From positions 903,224 to 967,223 of the forward strand of contig NZ_QNRE01000001.1 in assembly GCF_003315035.1 (NCBI RefSeq): a stretch of 64,000 nt of DNA. Direction: 5' to 3'. Under the pieces are notes generated by a model, which saw only the letters and a list, made by a program, of their open reading frames with translations, was not told where the DNA came from and did no database searches. Of the stretch, positions 46,192 through 55,845 are shown piece by piece. The first letter of the stretch is position 1. The number at the start of each line of letters is the position of its first letter. The translations under genes and the position numbers were made by a program. Source of the DNA: Nocardia puris. Lineage in GTDB: Bacteria > Actinomycetota > Actinomycetes > Mycobacteriales > Mycobacteriaceae.

Positions 46192-47214
46192 GTGTCCGAG
46201 CTCGTCACCCCTCGCGTCATCGGCCTCGCCGGCACCGGCCGCATCGGCGTGGCGCACGCCGAAACCCTCGCCGCTTTCGAGGAAGTCGACACCGTCGTGG
46301 TCGCCGACGCCGACCCCGATCGCGCCCGCGGCGCCGCCGACAAACTCGGCCTGCGCTTCGCTGCCGATATCGAGACCCTGCTCGGCTCCGGGATCGACGG
46401 CCTGGTCATCACCACAGCGACCGATTCCCACCCGGAGCTGATCACCGCCGCCGTCGACCGCGGCATCCCCGTGTTCTGCGAGAAGCCGGTCGCCGCCGAC
46501 ATCGACGGCACCCTCGCCGTCCTCGAGCACATCGCCGACTCGACCGTCCCGGTCCAGATCGGCTTCCAACGCCGCTTCGACGCCGGCTACCGCGCCGCCC
46601 GAAACGCCGTCGCCACAGGCGAACTCGGCCGCCTCCACACGGTGCGCGCCACCACCCTCGACCCCGCCCCGCCCCCGGCCGAATACATCCCCCGCTCCGG
46701 CGGCCTCTTCCGCGACTGCGGCGTCCACGATTTCGACATCATCCGCTGGGTCACCGGCCGCGACATCGTCGAGGTCTACGCCACCGGCGCCAACCGCGGC
46801 GACCAATTCTTCACCGCCGCGGGCGATGTCGACACCGCCGCCGTCCTCCTGCGCCTCGACGACGACACCCTCGCCACCGTCTCCCTCACCCGCTACAACG
46901 GCGCCGGCTACGACGTCCGCCTCGAAGTGCTGGGCTCCACCACCAACACCATCGTCGGCCTCGACCCCCGCTCCCCCCTCCACTCCGCCGAACCCGGAGC
47001 CACCCCCTCCCCCCACCCCCCATACCCCAACTTCATGGACCGCTTCCGCGAGGCCTACACCACCGAACTCCAAACCTTCCTCTCAGTGGTCGCGGGAAGC
47101 CTCGAAAGTCCCTGCACCCCAGCGGATGCGCTGGAAGCATTTTATGTTGCGGAGGCTTGTGAGCTGTCGCGCCGGGAGCGGCGGCCGGTGCCACTGACCG
47201 AAGTCCGCCGCTGA
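46192..47214 (+). CDS. iolG: Inositol 2-dehydrogenase / Gfo-Idh-MocA oxidoreductase
   Basis: 340 residues from GTG 46192. The Rossmann start VIGLAGTGRIGVAHAETLAA, CEKPVAADI (catalytic Lys of the EKP motif) and GGLFRDCGVHDFDIIRWVTG are the family marks. Oxidises myo-inositol to 2-keto-inositol with NAD, the first pathway step. It is 25 bases behind the LacI gene, likely co-transcribed with it. Confidence 0.92.
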   Translation: MSELVTPRVIGLAGTGRIGVAHAETLAAFEEVDTVVVADADPDRARGAADKLGLRFAADIETLLGSGIDGLVITTATDSHPELITAAVDRGIPVFCEKPVAADIDGTLAVLEHIADSTVPVQIGFQRRFDAGYRAARNAVATGELGRLHTVRATTLDPAPPPAEYIPRSGGLFRDCGVHDFDIIRWVTGRDIVEVYATGANRGDQFFTAAGDVDTAAVLLRLDDDTLATVSLTRYNGAGYDVRLEVLGSTTNTIVGLDPRSPLHSAEPGATPSPHPPYPNFMDRFREAYTTELQTFLSVVAGSLESPCTPADALEAFYVAEACELSRRERRPVPLTEVRR

Positions 47215-47252
47215 ACACCGGTCCTCGTTGCCGATGCCGGGGCGACGCTGCC

Positions 47253-48017
47253 TCACACAGTCGCGGGAGCGGCCCGGCTCGGCACCGTTGCGAGCATCGC
47301 ACGCAATTCGTCAGGTTCCAGCCAGCGCGGACCGCGGTGAATCATCCGATGGCAGTTCGAGCACAACAGAATCAGGTCGGAAAGCCGTGTCTTGGTCTCG
47401 CCGGACACGGACAACGGCACGATGTGGTGGCACTCGATGAAGCCCGCGCCTCGCGGCCCGTACACCTCTTCGAAATCGAACCCGCATACTTCGCACCGCA
47501 CCCGCTGATTGGTCCGGCAGAACTCCTCGATCTTGTCAGCGCGCAGCTTCGGGTCACGTTCTCGGCGAAAGTGCTGCGCGGCGAGCAGGCGCCCTTCGCG
47601 AACCTCCGTTCCGGCGAACTCCACGTCCGCATGGACGAATGAAATGTCTGCGACAACCCGGTTGCCCGAACCGACCCTGGCGAATCCGTTCCGAATGGCC
47701 GCGGCAGCATCACTCATCGCCTCGGGCGCATGCAGGAAGTCGGCCAGCACCACACGGTCCAACTTCGACCCACTTGTCGGGCTGCCGTCGTGCTCGGGAA
47801 GAGCAGTGACAATGTTGGCAGACTTGCGTGAGACGCTTCCTACGCTACGAAACTTCGGCGACCGCGTCTCGGGTGGATGGATCGGCAATTCTCGCAGTAG
47901 CGCTGACAACTCGGCGGCTCGCGGATCCGTCTCGCGGATCTGCAGCCAATCGTTCTTCCGCATCTCATCGCAGACCAGGATCAGCTCGTCCCTCGTCCAC
48001 CGCGGATCTTGCACCAT
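47253..48017 (-). CDS. HNH endonuclease
   Basis: 254 residues from ATG 48017 (MVQDPRWTRDELI). N-terminal domain, often seen in stand-alone HNH restriction enzymes, includes RDELILVCDEMRKNDWLQIR and SALLRELPIHPPETRSPKFR. The HNH nuclease follows: CEVCGFDFEEVYGPRGAGFI, ECHHIVPLSVSGET and LILLCSNCHRMIHR, with the Cys4/zinc pairs and catalytic His-Asn/His. Such proteins are often modification-dependent (type IV-like) nucleases. That is inference here. No methylase is nearby. Confidence 0.88.
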   Translation of the reverse strand: MVQDPRWTRDELILVCDEMRKNDWLQIRETDPRAAELSALLRELPIHPPETRSPKFRSVGSVSRKSANIVTALPEHDGSPTSGSKLDRVVLADFLHAPEAMSDAAAAIRNGFARVGSGNRVVADISFVHADVEFAGTEVREGRLLAAQHFRRERDPKLRADKIEEFCRTNQRVRCEVCGFDFEEVYGPRGAGFIECHHIVPLSVSGETKTRLSDLILLCSNCHRMIHRGPRWLEPDELRAMLATVPSRAAPATV

Positions 48018-48101
48018 ACTGTCGAGCGTAGCCGGACAGGCCGACACTTTTGCAGTCGCGAATTGCGCGACTTCCGTCCGATCGCCGCCGCATAGCCGCC
48101 C

Positions 48102-49517
48102 TTATGCAGGCAGCAAGCGGGTGATTACCGTCGTCAGTTGGTGGATGTTGCGGCATTCGTGCATGGAAACCAGGTCCGCGTAGACCGGGGCCGCCGAGTC
48201 GCCCGTGGTCCAGGAGCGGGCGGGTTCGGGGTTGAGCCAGTGGGCGTGGCGGGCTCGGGCGAGCATGGGGGTGAGGTGGGGGAGGCCGGGGTCGGTGCGG
48301 TTGGTGCGGGCGTCGCCGAGGATGAGCAGGGAGGTGCGGGGGCCGAGGGCGTCGAGGTGGTGGTCGGCGAAGGTGCGGAAGGCTTCGCCGTAGTTGCTGC
48401 TGCCGAAGCGGGAGACGGTGGCCTCGCGGATGATTCGAGCGGAGAGGCCGGGTTCGGGAAGTTCGCCGGGGGTGAAGAAGGCGGTGATCTCGTCGCAGGT
48501 GTCGACGAAGCCGAAGCTGCGGACCTTGCTGAACTGGTCTTGCAGGGCTTGGACGAGGTGCAGGGTGAATTCGGCGAATCCGGTGACGGAGCCGGAGAGG
48601 TCGGCGAGCACCACCAGGTCGGGGCGGCCGTGTTTGCGGGCGCGCAGCACCGGGTCGACGGGGACGCCGCCGGTCGCCATCGAGCGGCGCAGGGTGCGGC
48701 GCATGTCGATCTGCCCGCGCACGGCCTTCTTGCGGCGGGCCGCGAGGCGCGTGGCGAGCTTGCGCGCCAACGGATTCACTAGGCGGCGCATCTCGGCGAG
48801 GTCGCGTTCGCGTGCGCCTAGGAAGTCGACGCGGTCGACGGCGGATTCGACGCCGCGGCGGGCGATGTAGTCGGTGCCGCGCAGTTGGGCCGACCGCAGG
48901 CGGGCCTCGTTCTGCACGGAGGTGCGGAACGCTTCCACGCGGCGGCGGGCTTCGATCGAATGCACGGCGGTGTCGAGTTCGCCTGCTCCCGCCATGCCCG
49001 CGACGACGCGTTCGGTAAGTTCCTCCGGCCGAAGGGCTTTCATCGTCTGGTAGGAGGACCATCCCGCCCCGGAGGCGGTGGTCAGCGGGCGGGAACTCTG
49101 GCCGGCCGCTTGGACGCCGCCGTAGCCGCCGAGTTCGGTGAGGGTGGTGCGGGCGAGTTCGGTTAGAGCGCTCTGATCGTCGGCCACCAGCGCCGCGGTG
49201 AGGCGTTCACGCAGATCGTCGACGGTTTCGGCGGCGCCGGCGGGGACCGGGAGCTCGGCGGTCAGGAAGTACAGGTCGAAGAGCTGGTCGAACACCGCCC
49301 GCTGCCCACCGCGCCGCAGCAAGCACGCGGCCAACCCGGAGCGCAGCCGGGCCGGGTCCGCGGTGCCGAGTGCGAGCATGGCCGCTGCCGCGTCGAGGGT
49401 TTCGCTCGGCCCCGCGTTGATGCCGTACTCGCGCAGGAGTCCGACGAAGTCCACGAGACGATCGGTGGGCGTCGGAGGCCGTTCGGACGAGCGCTGCGCC
49501 GCGTGCTTACCGCTCAT
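48102..49517 (-). CDS. VWA-domain protein, CoxE-like
   Basis: 471 residues. N-terminal region with LVDFVGLLREYGINAGPSET, then a VWA domain at ~290-470 whose metal-ion site is LVVLADLSGSVTGFAEFTLH (D-x-S-x-S), and TSLLILGDARTNRTDPGL. In bacteria such proteins partner with MoxR-type AAA ATPases to remodel or insert metals into enzymes. Its start overlaps the MoxR gene by 4 bases. An 87-base near-copy of part of it lies at 31552-31638. Confidence 0.9.
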   Translation of the reverse strand: MSGKHAAQRSSERPPTPTDRLVDFVGLLREYGINAGPSETLDAAAAMLALGTADPARLRSGLAACLLRRGGQRAVFDQLFDLYFLTAELPVPAGAAETVDDLRERLTAALVADDQSALTELARTTLTELGGYGGVQAAGQSSRPLTTASGAGWSSYQTMKALRPEELTERVVAGMAGAGELDTAVHSIEARRRVEAFRTSVQNEARLRSAQLRGTDYIARRGVESAVDRVDFLGARERDLAEMRRLVNPLARKLATRLAARRKKAVRGQIDMRRTLRRSMATGGVPVDPVLRARKHGRPDLVVLADLSGSVTGFAEFTLHLVQALQDQFSKVRSFGFVDTCDEITAFFTPGELPEPGLSARIIREATVSRFGSSNYGEAFRTFADHHLDALGPRTSLLILGDARTNRTDPGLPHLTPMLARARHAHWLNPEPARSWTTGDSAAPVYADLVSMHECRNIHQLTTVITRLLPA

Positions 49518-50389
49518 CGCGAATCGTCCTGCCCCAGACCGAGTTTCTCGATCGCGACGCGATGATCGGACTGGTGCTTCAACAACACCCCGAGTGTCGA
49601 GCGGACCACCGTTCCGGTCAATGTCCGGGTGCCGAGCGCGACGAGAGTCCTTGCCCAGTCCACGGTTTCGGCCACCGACGGTGATTTGCGCAGCGGCAGG
49701 GCCCGCAGTGCGCCCACCGTGCGGACGACGGGTTCGCCGAGTGCGGCGTCGAGTTCGGGGACCTTCGCGCGGACGATCGCGCGTTCGAGATCTGCTGTCG
49801 GATAGTCGATGTGGAGGTACAGGCAGCGGCGTTTGAGCGCTTCGGACAGATCGCGGTCGGCGTTGGAGGTGACGACGACGAACGGCTTGCGGACCGCGGT
49901 GACGGTGCCGAGTTCGGGGATGCTCACCTGATAGTCGCCGAGCACCTCGAGCAGCATGCCCTCGAGCTCCACCTCGGCCTTGTCGAGTTCGTCGATGAGC
50001 AGCACGGTGCGGCCCGTGTTGCGCAGCGCCGCCAGCAGCGGGCGGTCGAGCAGGAACTCCTCGGTGAAGACGTGGTCGCGGGTGCGGTCCCAGTCACGCT
50101 CGTCGGTGGCGGTGATGCGCAGCAGCTGTTTGGCGTGGTTCCACTCGTAGAGGGCGCGCGCCTCGTCGATGCCCTCGTAGCACTGCAACCGAATCAGCTC
50201 GGCGTCGGCGCAGGTGGCGATCGCCTTGGCCAGCTCGGTCTTGCCGACGCCCGCGGGGCCCTCGATGAGCAGCGGTTTGCCGAGGTGGTCGGCGAGGAAC
50301 ACGGCGGTCGCGATGTCGAGCGAGGGCAGGTAGCCCGCCGCGGTGAGCCGCTCGGTCACCGCGTCCACCGAATCGAAGAACTTACTCAT
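49514..50389 (-). CDS. MoxR-family AAA+ ATPase
   Basis: 291 residues. Walker A LIEGPAGVGKTELAKAIATC, Walker B TVLLIDELDKAEVELEGMLL and the sensor region FVVVTSNADRDLSEALKRRC are intact. Works as an ATP-driven chaperone with a VWA partner, encoded by the next gene with a 4-base overlap. The client enzyme is not in the window: no CoxL/CoxM/CoxS-like genes are nearby. ATG 50389 was selected by family length. Confidence 0.93.
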   Translation of the reverse strand: MSKFFDSVDAVTERLTAAGYLPSLDIATAVFLADHLGKPLLIEGPAGVGKTELAKAIATCADAELIRLQCYEGIDEARALYEWNHAKQLLRITATDERDWDRTRDHVFTEEFLLDRPLLAALRNTGRTVLLIDELDKAEVELEGMLLEVLGDYQVSIPELGTVTAVRKPFVVVTSNADRDLSEALKRRCLYLHIDYPTADLERAIVRAKVPELDAALGEPVVRTVGALRALPLRKSPSVAETVDWARTLVALGTRTLTGTVVRSTLGVLLKHQSDHRVAIEKLGLGQDDSR

Positions 50390-50534
50390 CGGTAGCCAGT
50401 GTAGGCAGGGCGGTGGAGAGGGAGCGCAGCACCGGCTGGACTCCACGCGCCCAAGCGCCAACCCGAGCCGGCTACAGGGTGGCCTCCACCAACCGGTGCC
50501 CACGGCCGACTGTCCCCGCACGCCCGACGCCGAC

Positions 50535-50865
50535 CCAGCACGCCGGGAGGACACGCGCCCTCGAGCCCACGGCTCAGGCCACCAACACCCGCCCAGCACG
50601 CGGGAGGACTCATGCCCCCTCGAGCCCCAGCCTCAGCCACCGGCACCCGAGAGGACACGTGCGCCTCGAGCCCCGGCCTCAGCCACCTGCACCCGCCCCA
50701 GCACGCAAGGACACACGCCTCCCGAACCCCCGGCCCAGCCACCAACACCCGCCCCAGCACGCGGGAAGACACGTACCCCTCGAGCCGCAGCCACCAACAC
50801 CCGCCCAGCACGCGGGAGGGCTCATACCACCTCACACCCCAGCCTCGGCCGCCTGCACCCGCCCC
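50535..50865. repeat. Degenerate tandem repeat, ~50-58 bp units
   Basis: Units beginning CCAGCACGCGGGAGGAC and containing CCTCGAGCCCC...CAGCCACC...ACACCCGCC start near 50535, 50593, 50648, 50698, 50754 and 50805. The last copy runs into the 3' end of the DUF2252 gene (its final codons match the repeat), so the array seems to have spread from there into the space before moxR. No gene is convincing in this interval. Confidence 0.7.
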
Positions 50866-52199
50866 GACTCGATCGCCTCCACCAACGCTGCCCGATCCAC
50901 CACCGTCTGCTCGGCGTACGCGAGCGCGAACTCCTCCATCGCGCGATCGAACGCTTCCCCGCTCCCCAGATACGCCGCGATCGCCACCCGATCCCCGGAC
51001 CGCGCGTGCGCCCGCGCCAGCACGCGACCGCACAACTCCGCGTAGCGCGTCAGCGTCCCGGCCGACATGTCCCCCACCTCCGCCGACCCCTTCATATCGC
51101 GCAGCTGCCGCCAGTAGAAGAACCGGCCTTCGGGCCCGGTGGCCCAGCCGAGGAAGATGTCGCCGGCGGCCTGCATCACACGCTGACCGTGCACCACCCG
51201 ATGCCCCTGGTGCCGGAACCGGCTCGGCGCCAGATGTGGTGCCAGCACCGAGGTTTCCGCCTGTTTGACCTGCAAGAACAGCGGCGCGCCGGAATCGCGG
51301 TCGGCGAGCAAGGCGATGAAGCAGCGGGTGCCGACGCTGCCGACGCCGACCACTTTGCGGGCGGTCTCCAGGAAGCGATACCGGTCCAGCAGCACGCGCC
51401 GCTCCTCCGGCAGGCTGTCGCGGAATTCGGCGAACACGTCCGCGACCGCGCGCTCGTCGAACTCCGCCACCGGCACCAGCAGCGGTGGCCGGTGTTTGAT
51501 GCGCGGCACACCGTCGGGGCCGGGTTCGGTCAATTTCGTCAGCGCCTGCAAGCTGGTGCGGTTGCGCGCGGCGTCGAGGCGTTTCGCCACGCGATCGCGT
51601 TGCCGCGGCTTGCGCACCAGCGCGGCGGCCTCCTCGGCGTCGATGCGCTCGTACCAGACGGTCAGGCTGTCGAGGGCGGCCAGCCGCGCCATCGACTCGC
51701 GGTACCCGCACGCGGCGGCCCGCGCGGCGCGTGCGGCCGACTCGTCGTCGAACCCGTTGTCCCTCGCCGCTACGGCGCAACTCGCCACGAGCCGTTTGAC
51801 GTCCCATTCGAACGGGCCGGGCAGCGTCTCGTCGAAATCGTTGAGGTCGAACACCAGGGCGCGCTCCGGGGAGGCGAACACGCCGAAGTTCGACAGGTGC
51901 GCGTCGCCACAGAGTTGCACGCACAGCCCGGTGCCGGGGGAAGCCGCCAGGTCGCCGGCCATGATGGCCGGCGCTCCGCGCAGGAAGGGGAACGGCGCGG
52001 CGGCCATCCGGGAGTAACGGATGGGGACCAGGTCCGGCAGACGGGTCGCGGCCTGGCGCTCCAGGATGGTAACTGGATCGGTGCGGTGGGTTCCCGGCCG
52101 CCACGAGCCGAGGGAGGATCTGGGTACTTGCTTGCGGATGGCGCGACCTGTTGCGAGGGCCGTGCGGTCGGCGTGGATGACGGTCGGGTTCGCCATCAT
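50832..52199 (-). CDS. DUF2252 protein (kinase-like fold)
   Basis: 455 residues from ATG 52199 (MMANPTVIHADRT). Characteristic segments are PIRYSRMAAAPFPFLRGAPA, LCGDAHLSNFGVFASPERAL with FDLNDFDETLPGPFEWDVKR (the aminoglycoside-phosphotransferase-like catalytic and metal residues), and RFRHQGHRVVHGQRVMQAAG. The family is common in actinobacteria and its substrate is unknown. The 3' end lies inside a tandem repeat array. The upstream neighbours are secreted proteins on the other strand. Confidence 0.88.
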   Translation of the reverse strand: MMANPTVIHADRTALATGRAIRKQVPRSSLGSWRPGTHRTDPVTILERQAATRLPDLVPIRYSRMAAAPFPFLRGAPAIMAGDLAASPGTGLCVQLCGDAHLSNFGVFASPERALVFDLNDFDETLPGPFEWDVKRLVASCAVAARDNGFDDESAARAARAAACGYRESMARLAALDSLTVWYERIDAEEAAALVRKPRQRDRVAKRLDAARNRTSLQALTKLTEPGPDGVPRIKHRPPLLVPVAEFDERAVADVFAEFRDSLPEERRVLLDRYRFLETARKVVGVGSVGTRCFIALLADRDSGAPLFLQVKQAETSVLAPHLAPSRFRHQGHRVVHGQRVMQAAGDIFLGWATGPEGRFFYWRQLRDMKGSAEVGDMSAGTLTRYAELCGRVLARAHARSGDRVAIAAYLGSGEAFDRAMEEFALAYAEQTVVDRAALVEAIESGRVQAAEAGV

Positions 52200-52616
52200 C
52201 CCAGTCTGATCCGGTCGGTGGGCGGGAGCAAGCACCACCGCGCCGCGGCCGGCGCCACGTCGGCGGGAGGACGAGGCGCGCGGAAGAACTAATGTTGCCC
52301 TGAATTCGCCACTGCTCACCACCGGATTCGGCGACCCGCACCTACCCGCGCGCGACACCCGATCCCGCTGGGCGACAACGGAAATCGCCGCTTCTCAGGG
52401 TGATCCCCTAGGACACCCGAGGGGCCTCCCTTCCACCGTGTCCTCCGAAGGACTGAAATTCTTCTCGAATCCGGTCCGACTTGCTGACCTTTCGCAGCGA
52501 GTGCGCAACAGTGGGGTTGTGCGGTCGTCGCGCCGAGTCGGGTCGGGCAGCGCAGGTGACCAGCCACCATTCCGACCTTCCGCCCAGCCCAGGTGGCAGG
52601 TCCATCGAAAGGATTC

Positions 52617-52928
52617 ATGATGTCGACGAAGACCTCGGCACAACGCACCGTGGCCCGCATCGCCATGGCGAGCGTCGTCGCCGCGATCCCCTTCACCCTC
52701 GCCGCCGCACCCGCCTCGGCCGAACCGGCGTCGCCGTCGGTCACCGAGGTCCGCCACGACAAGTGGGACAAGCACGACCGCGACAAGTGGGACAGGCGCG
52801 ATTGCGGCCCGTGGGGCTGGCACAACAGCTGGGATCCGTGGAACAAGTGCGATCGCTGGCCCGGCCACAACCCGTGGGGCCCGCCCTTCTGGCGTCCGTT
52901 CCCCTCCGGCTCCTTCGGCAGCAGCTAG
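52617..52928 (+). CDS. Small secreted Trp/Asp-rich protein
   Basis: 103 residues from ATG 52617 (a second ATG follows at once), with GAAAGGA 5-11 bases upstream. Signal peptide (MASVVAAIPFTLAAAPASA) is cleaved after ASA. The mature 50+ residues repeat the short word DKWDKHDRDKWDRRD and then W/P/G-rich WGWHNSWDPWNK, with two cysteines. No known family. A second secreted protein gene follows on the same strand. The 417 bases before it contain no gene I can support. Confidence 0.75.
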   Translation: MMSTKTSAQRTVARIAMASVVAAIPFTLAAAPASAEPASPSVTEVRHDKWDKHDRDKWDRRDCGPWGWHNSWDPWNKCDRWPGHNPWGPPFWRPFPSGSFGSS

Positions 52929-53027
52929 CCCCAGCACCTTCCCCGCCGACGGCCTCGGGCCGATCGGGCGATGAAACGCGCCCGCGGGTCGGCCCGTGCC
53001 CTCCCTCACGGTCACGACAGGACTCAC

Positions 53028-53276
53028 ATGACACCCCAGCGTCGCCTGCTCGCCCGCCTCACCGTGGCGGCTGCGCTCGCCGCCGCACCCCTGACCGCGC
53101 TGGCCCTCCCGGCCGCGGCGCACGCCGGCCCACCCTGCGCCCACCACGGCACCGCCGCGTGCGACCGCACCTCCGACTACGAACTGCCGAGCATGGCCGA
53201 TCCCAACAACCCGATCAGCCCCATGAACCCCATGAACCCGGTCAACCCCGCCAACCCCCTCTACCTCTACCCCTGA
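53028..53276 (+). CDS. Small secreted protein with NP-rich tail
   Basis: 82 residues from ATG 53028. Sec signal peptide: LLARLTVAAALAAAPLTALA and PAAAHAG, cleaved around AHA. The short mature chain has two cysteines (PPCAHH, AACDRT) and ends with repeated NP-x-P units (NPMNPVNPANPLYLYP). It follows another secreted-protein gene. Function unknown. A hairpin terminator follows. Confidence 0.75.
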   Translation: MTPQRRLLARLTVAAALAAAPLTALALPAAAHAGPPCAHHGTAACDRTSDYELPSMADPNNPISPMNPMNPVNPANPLYLYP

Positions 53277-53292
53277 GCCCGGACACGATGGT

Positions 53293-53319
53293 GGCCCGCT
53301 CCCCGAAAGGGAGCGGGCC
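53293..53319 (+). terminator. Terminator after secreted proteins
   Basis: 11-bp stem GGCCCGCTCCC / GGGAGCGGGCC with loop CGAAA, soon followed by CCTTT, between the secreted-protein gene and the convergent AbiEii-like gene. Confidence 0.8.
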
Positions 53320-53333
53320 GCCTTTGTAAGTAC

Positions 53334-53930
53334 CTATGTGCCAGTCGGTTTCGAGATGAGGGAATCGAGGCTCGCCTCGAGGTCGCGATCGCGATGAAAT
53401 CCTCGTTCCGTGATCAGGCGGACCGCCGTTCGTGCGCTTCGGACATCGTCATCGGTCGCCACGGCGAGTAATTCACGCAGGTCCGCCAAGTCCTGGGGTC
53501 TGGCGGAATCGTCTCGCGACAGTATCTTCAGCGCGATGAGGTGCCCGGTTGTCGCGACCGGGAGCGTGAATTCGGGCACGATTGCCAACTCCTCCGCGGC
53601 ATCGACGATCTCCGGCTCGATTCCAGAGCTCGCGAAGAGAAGGTCCACAAGAACCGGGACACCGCCGAAGGCTCGACGCAAACGGATCGTTGCGAGTCGG
53701 CCGTTGTCGTGCTCGACGGACGCGTACATGACGTATCCCGCGTCGAACATGCTGCGTACCAAGGCTTCCGCGGCGCCGTCATCGGCTACCGCGACGGCCA
53801 GGTCGATGTCCTGGGTGAACCGGGGGATCGAACGAGCGGACACCGCGAACCCACCGACGAGCGCCCAGCGATAGCCGAGTCTGTCGATATCGGCGGCCGA
53901 ACGACGCAGCGCCGCTTCGAGCGGGTTCAC
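53334..53930 (-). CDS. AbiEii-like nucleotidyltransferase, possible toxin
   Basis: 198 residues from GTG 53930. The nucleotidyltransferase core is YRWALVGGFAVSARSIPRFT followed by QDIDLAV, the G-G-x-A ... D-x-D pattern of AbiEii/MenT-like toxins, then a helical domain with GHLIALKILSRDDSARPQDL. Some relatives transfer nucleotides onto tRNA. The gene overlaps by 4 bases an upstream small gene, an arrangement typical of a toxin-antitoxin pair. Toxicity is inferred, not shown. Confidence 0.8.
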   Translation of the reverse strand: MNPLEAALRRSAADIDRLGYRWALVGGFAVSARSIPRFTQDIDLAVAVADDGAAEALVRSMFDAGYVMYASVEHDNGRLATIRLRRAFGGVPVLVDLLFASSGIEPEIVDAAEELAIVPEFTLPVATTGHLIALKILSRDDSARPQDLADLRELLAVATDDDVRSARTAVRLITERGFHRDRDLEASLDSLISKPTGT

Positions 53931-54133
53931 GCGAATCTGGTGGACGGACGACCGGTGGCATCGCCGGCAGGCGCGCCCGGACGGGACAGCAGCCAGGCGT
54001 GCACCTTGGACTCGATCTCCTCCGTCGATGCGGCCGGAAAGATGCGCCGCATGCGAGTTCGGTACATCTGCACGCCGAACTCCGACATCTGCAGCGCGAG
54101 CCGGAGCCGCTGAGCTGGTGTTCCTTCCGTCAC
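53927..54133 (-). CDS. Small partner of the AbiEii-like gene, possible antitoxin
   Basis: 68 residues from ATG 54133 (MTEGTPAQRLRLALQMSEFG). It is short, basic and helical (QMYRTRMRRIFPAASTEEIE), with no classic HTH or AbiEi wing that I can see. Its stop overlaps the GTG of the nucleotidyltransferase (GTGA), so it is translated with it. By position it is the candidate antitoxin. Similar small genes accompany AbiEii homologues in actinobacteria. Confidence 0.65.
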   Translation of the reverse strand: MTEGTPAQRLRLALQMSEFGVQMYRTRMRRIFPAASTEEIESKVHAWLLSRPGAPAGDATGRPSTRFA

Positions 54134-54158
54134 TCCTCGAGGTTACCCAACAGACACC

Positions 54159-54193
54159 GAGGGGCCTGCTCACACGCGGTGAGCAGGCCCCTC
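54159..54193. terminator. Bidirectional terminator near ilvC
   Basis: Perfect 15-bp stem GAGGGGCCTGCTCAC / GTGAGCAGGCCCCTC with a 5-base loop, just beyond the ilvC stop on the reverse strand. Confidence 0.85.
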
Positions 54194-54209
54194 GGTCGAA
54201 CTGCGAAAC

Positions 54210-55241
<1,032 letters not shown>

Positions 55242-55341
55242 TCACGTGTGTGAGGAACTTTGCCCAGCGTTCTCGCATCGTGTGCCCCGCGTGCGCGGGG
55301 CACACGAGAACCAGGGGCGACTATGAAAATCTGTCGGTCGG

Positions 55342-55845
55342 TCAGCGCGTCGCGGTGATGGACTTCGGACCGCGGCCCACCGCCACCACACCGGACTGCA
55401 CGATCTCGCGGATGCCGTACGGCTCCAGCATGCGCAGCAGCGCGTCGAGCTTGGACCGGGTCCCGGTGGCCTCGACGGTGAGCGCGTCCGGCGAGACGTC
55501 GATGACCTTCGCGCGGAACAGGTTGACCGCCTCGATCACCTGGGTCCGCACGCTGGCGTCGGCGCGGACCTTCACCAGGATCAGCTCGCGGGCCACCGAG
55601 GCGTCGGCGTCCTGTTCGACGATCTTGATGACGTTCACCAGCTTGTTCAGCTGCTTGGTGACCTGCTCGAGCGGCAGGTCCTCCACGGTGACCACGATGG
55701 TCATCCGGGAGATGTCCTTGACCTCGGTGCCGCCGACCGCGAGCGATTCGATATTGAATCCGCGGCGGGAGAACAGGCTGGCGACGCGCGCGAGCACGCC
55801 GGGCTTGTCCTCGACCAGGACGCTGAGGGTGTGGGTGCTGCTCAT
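55342..55845 (-). CDS. ilvN: Acetolactate synthase small subunit
   Basis: 167 residues from ATG 55845. ACT domain ([20 protein letters not shown] and [13 protein letters not shown]) binds valine for feedback control of IlvB. A second regulatory domain follows ([20 protein letters not shown]). Overlaps the ilvB stop by 4 bases, so the two subunits are made together. Confidence 0.97.
   Translation of the reverse strand: MSSTHTLSVLVEDKPGVLARVASLFSRRGFNIESLAVGGTEVKDISRMTIVVTVEDLPLEQVTKQLNKLVNVIKIVEQDADASVARELILVKVRADASVRTQVIEAVNLFRAKVIDVSPDALTVEATGTRSKLDALLRMLEPYGIREIVQSGVVAVGRGPKSITATR

Noticed and set aside
50386-50831. Continuous frames on both strands across the tandem repeats
   Set aside because: They are made of the repeated units and carry no family motif; the repeat explains them.
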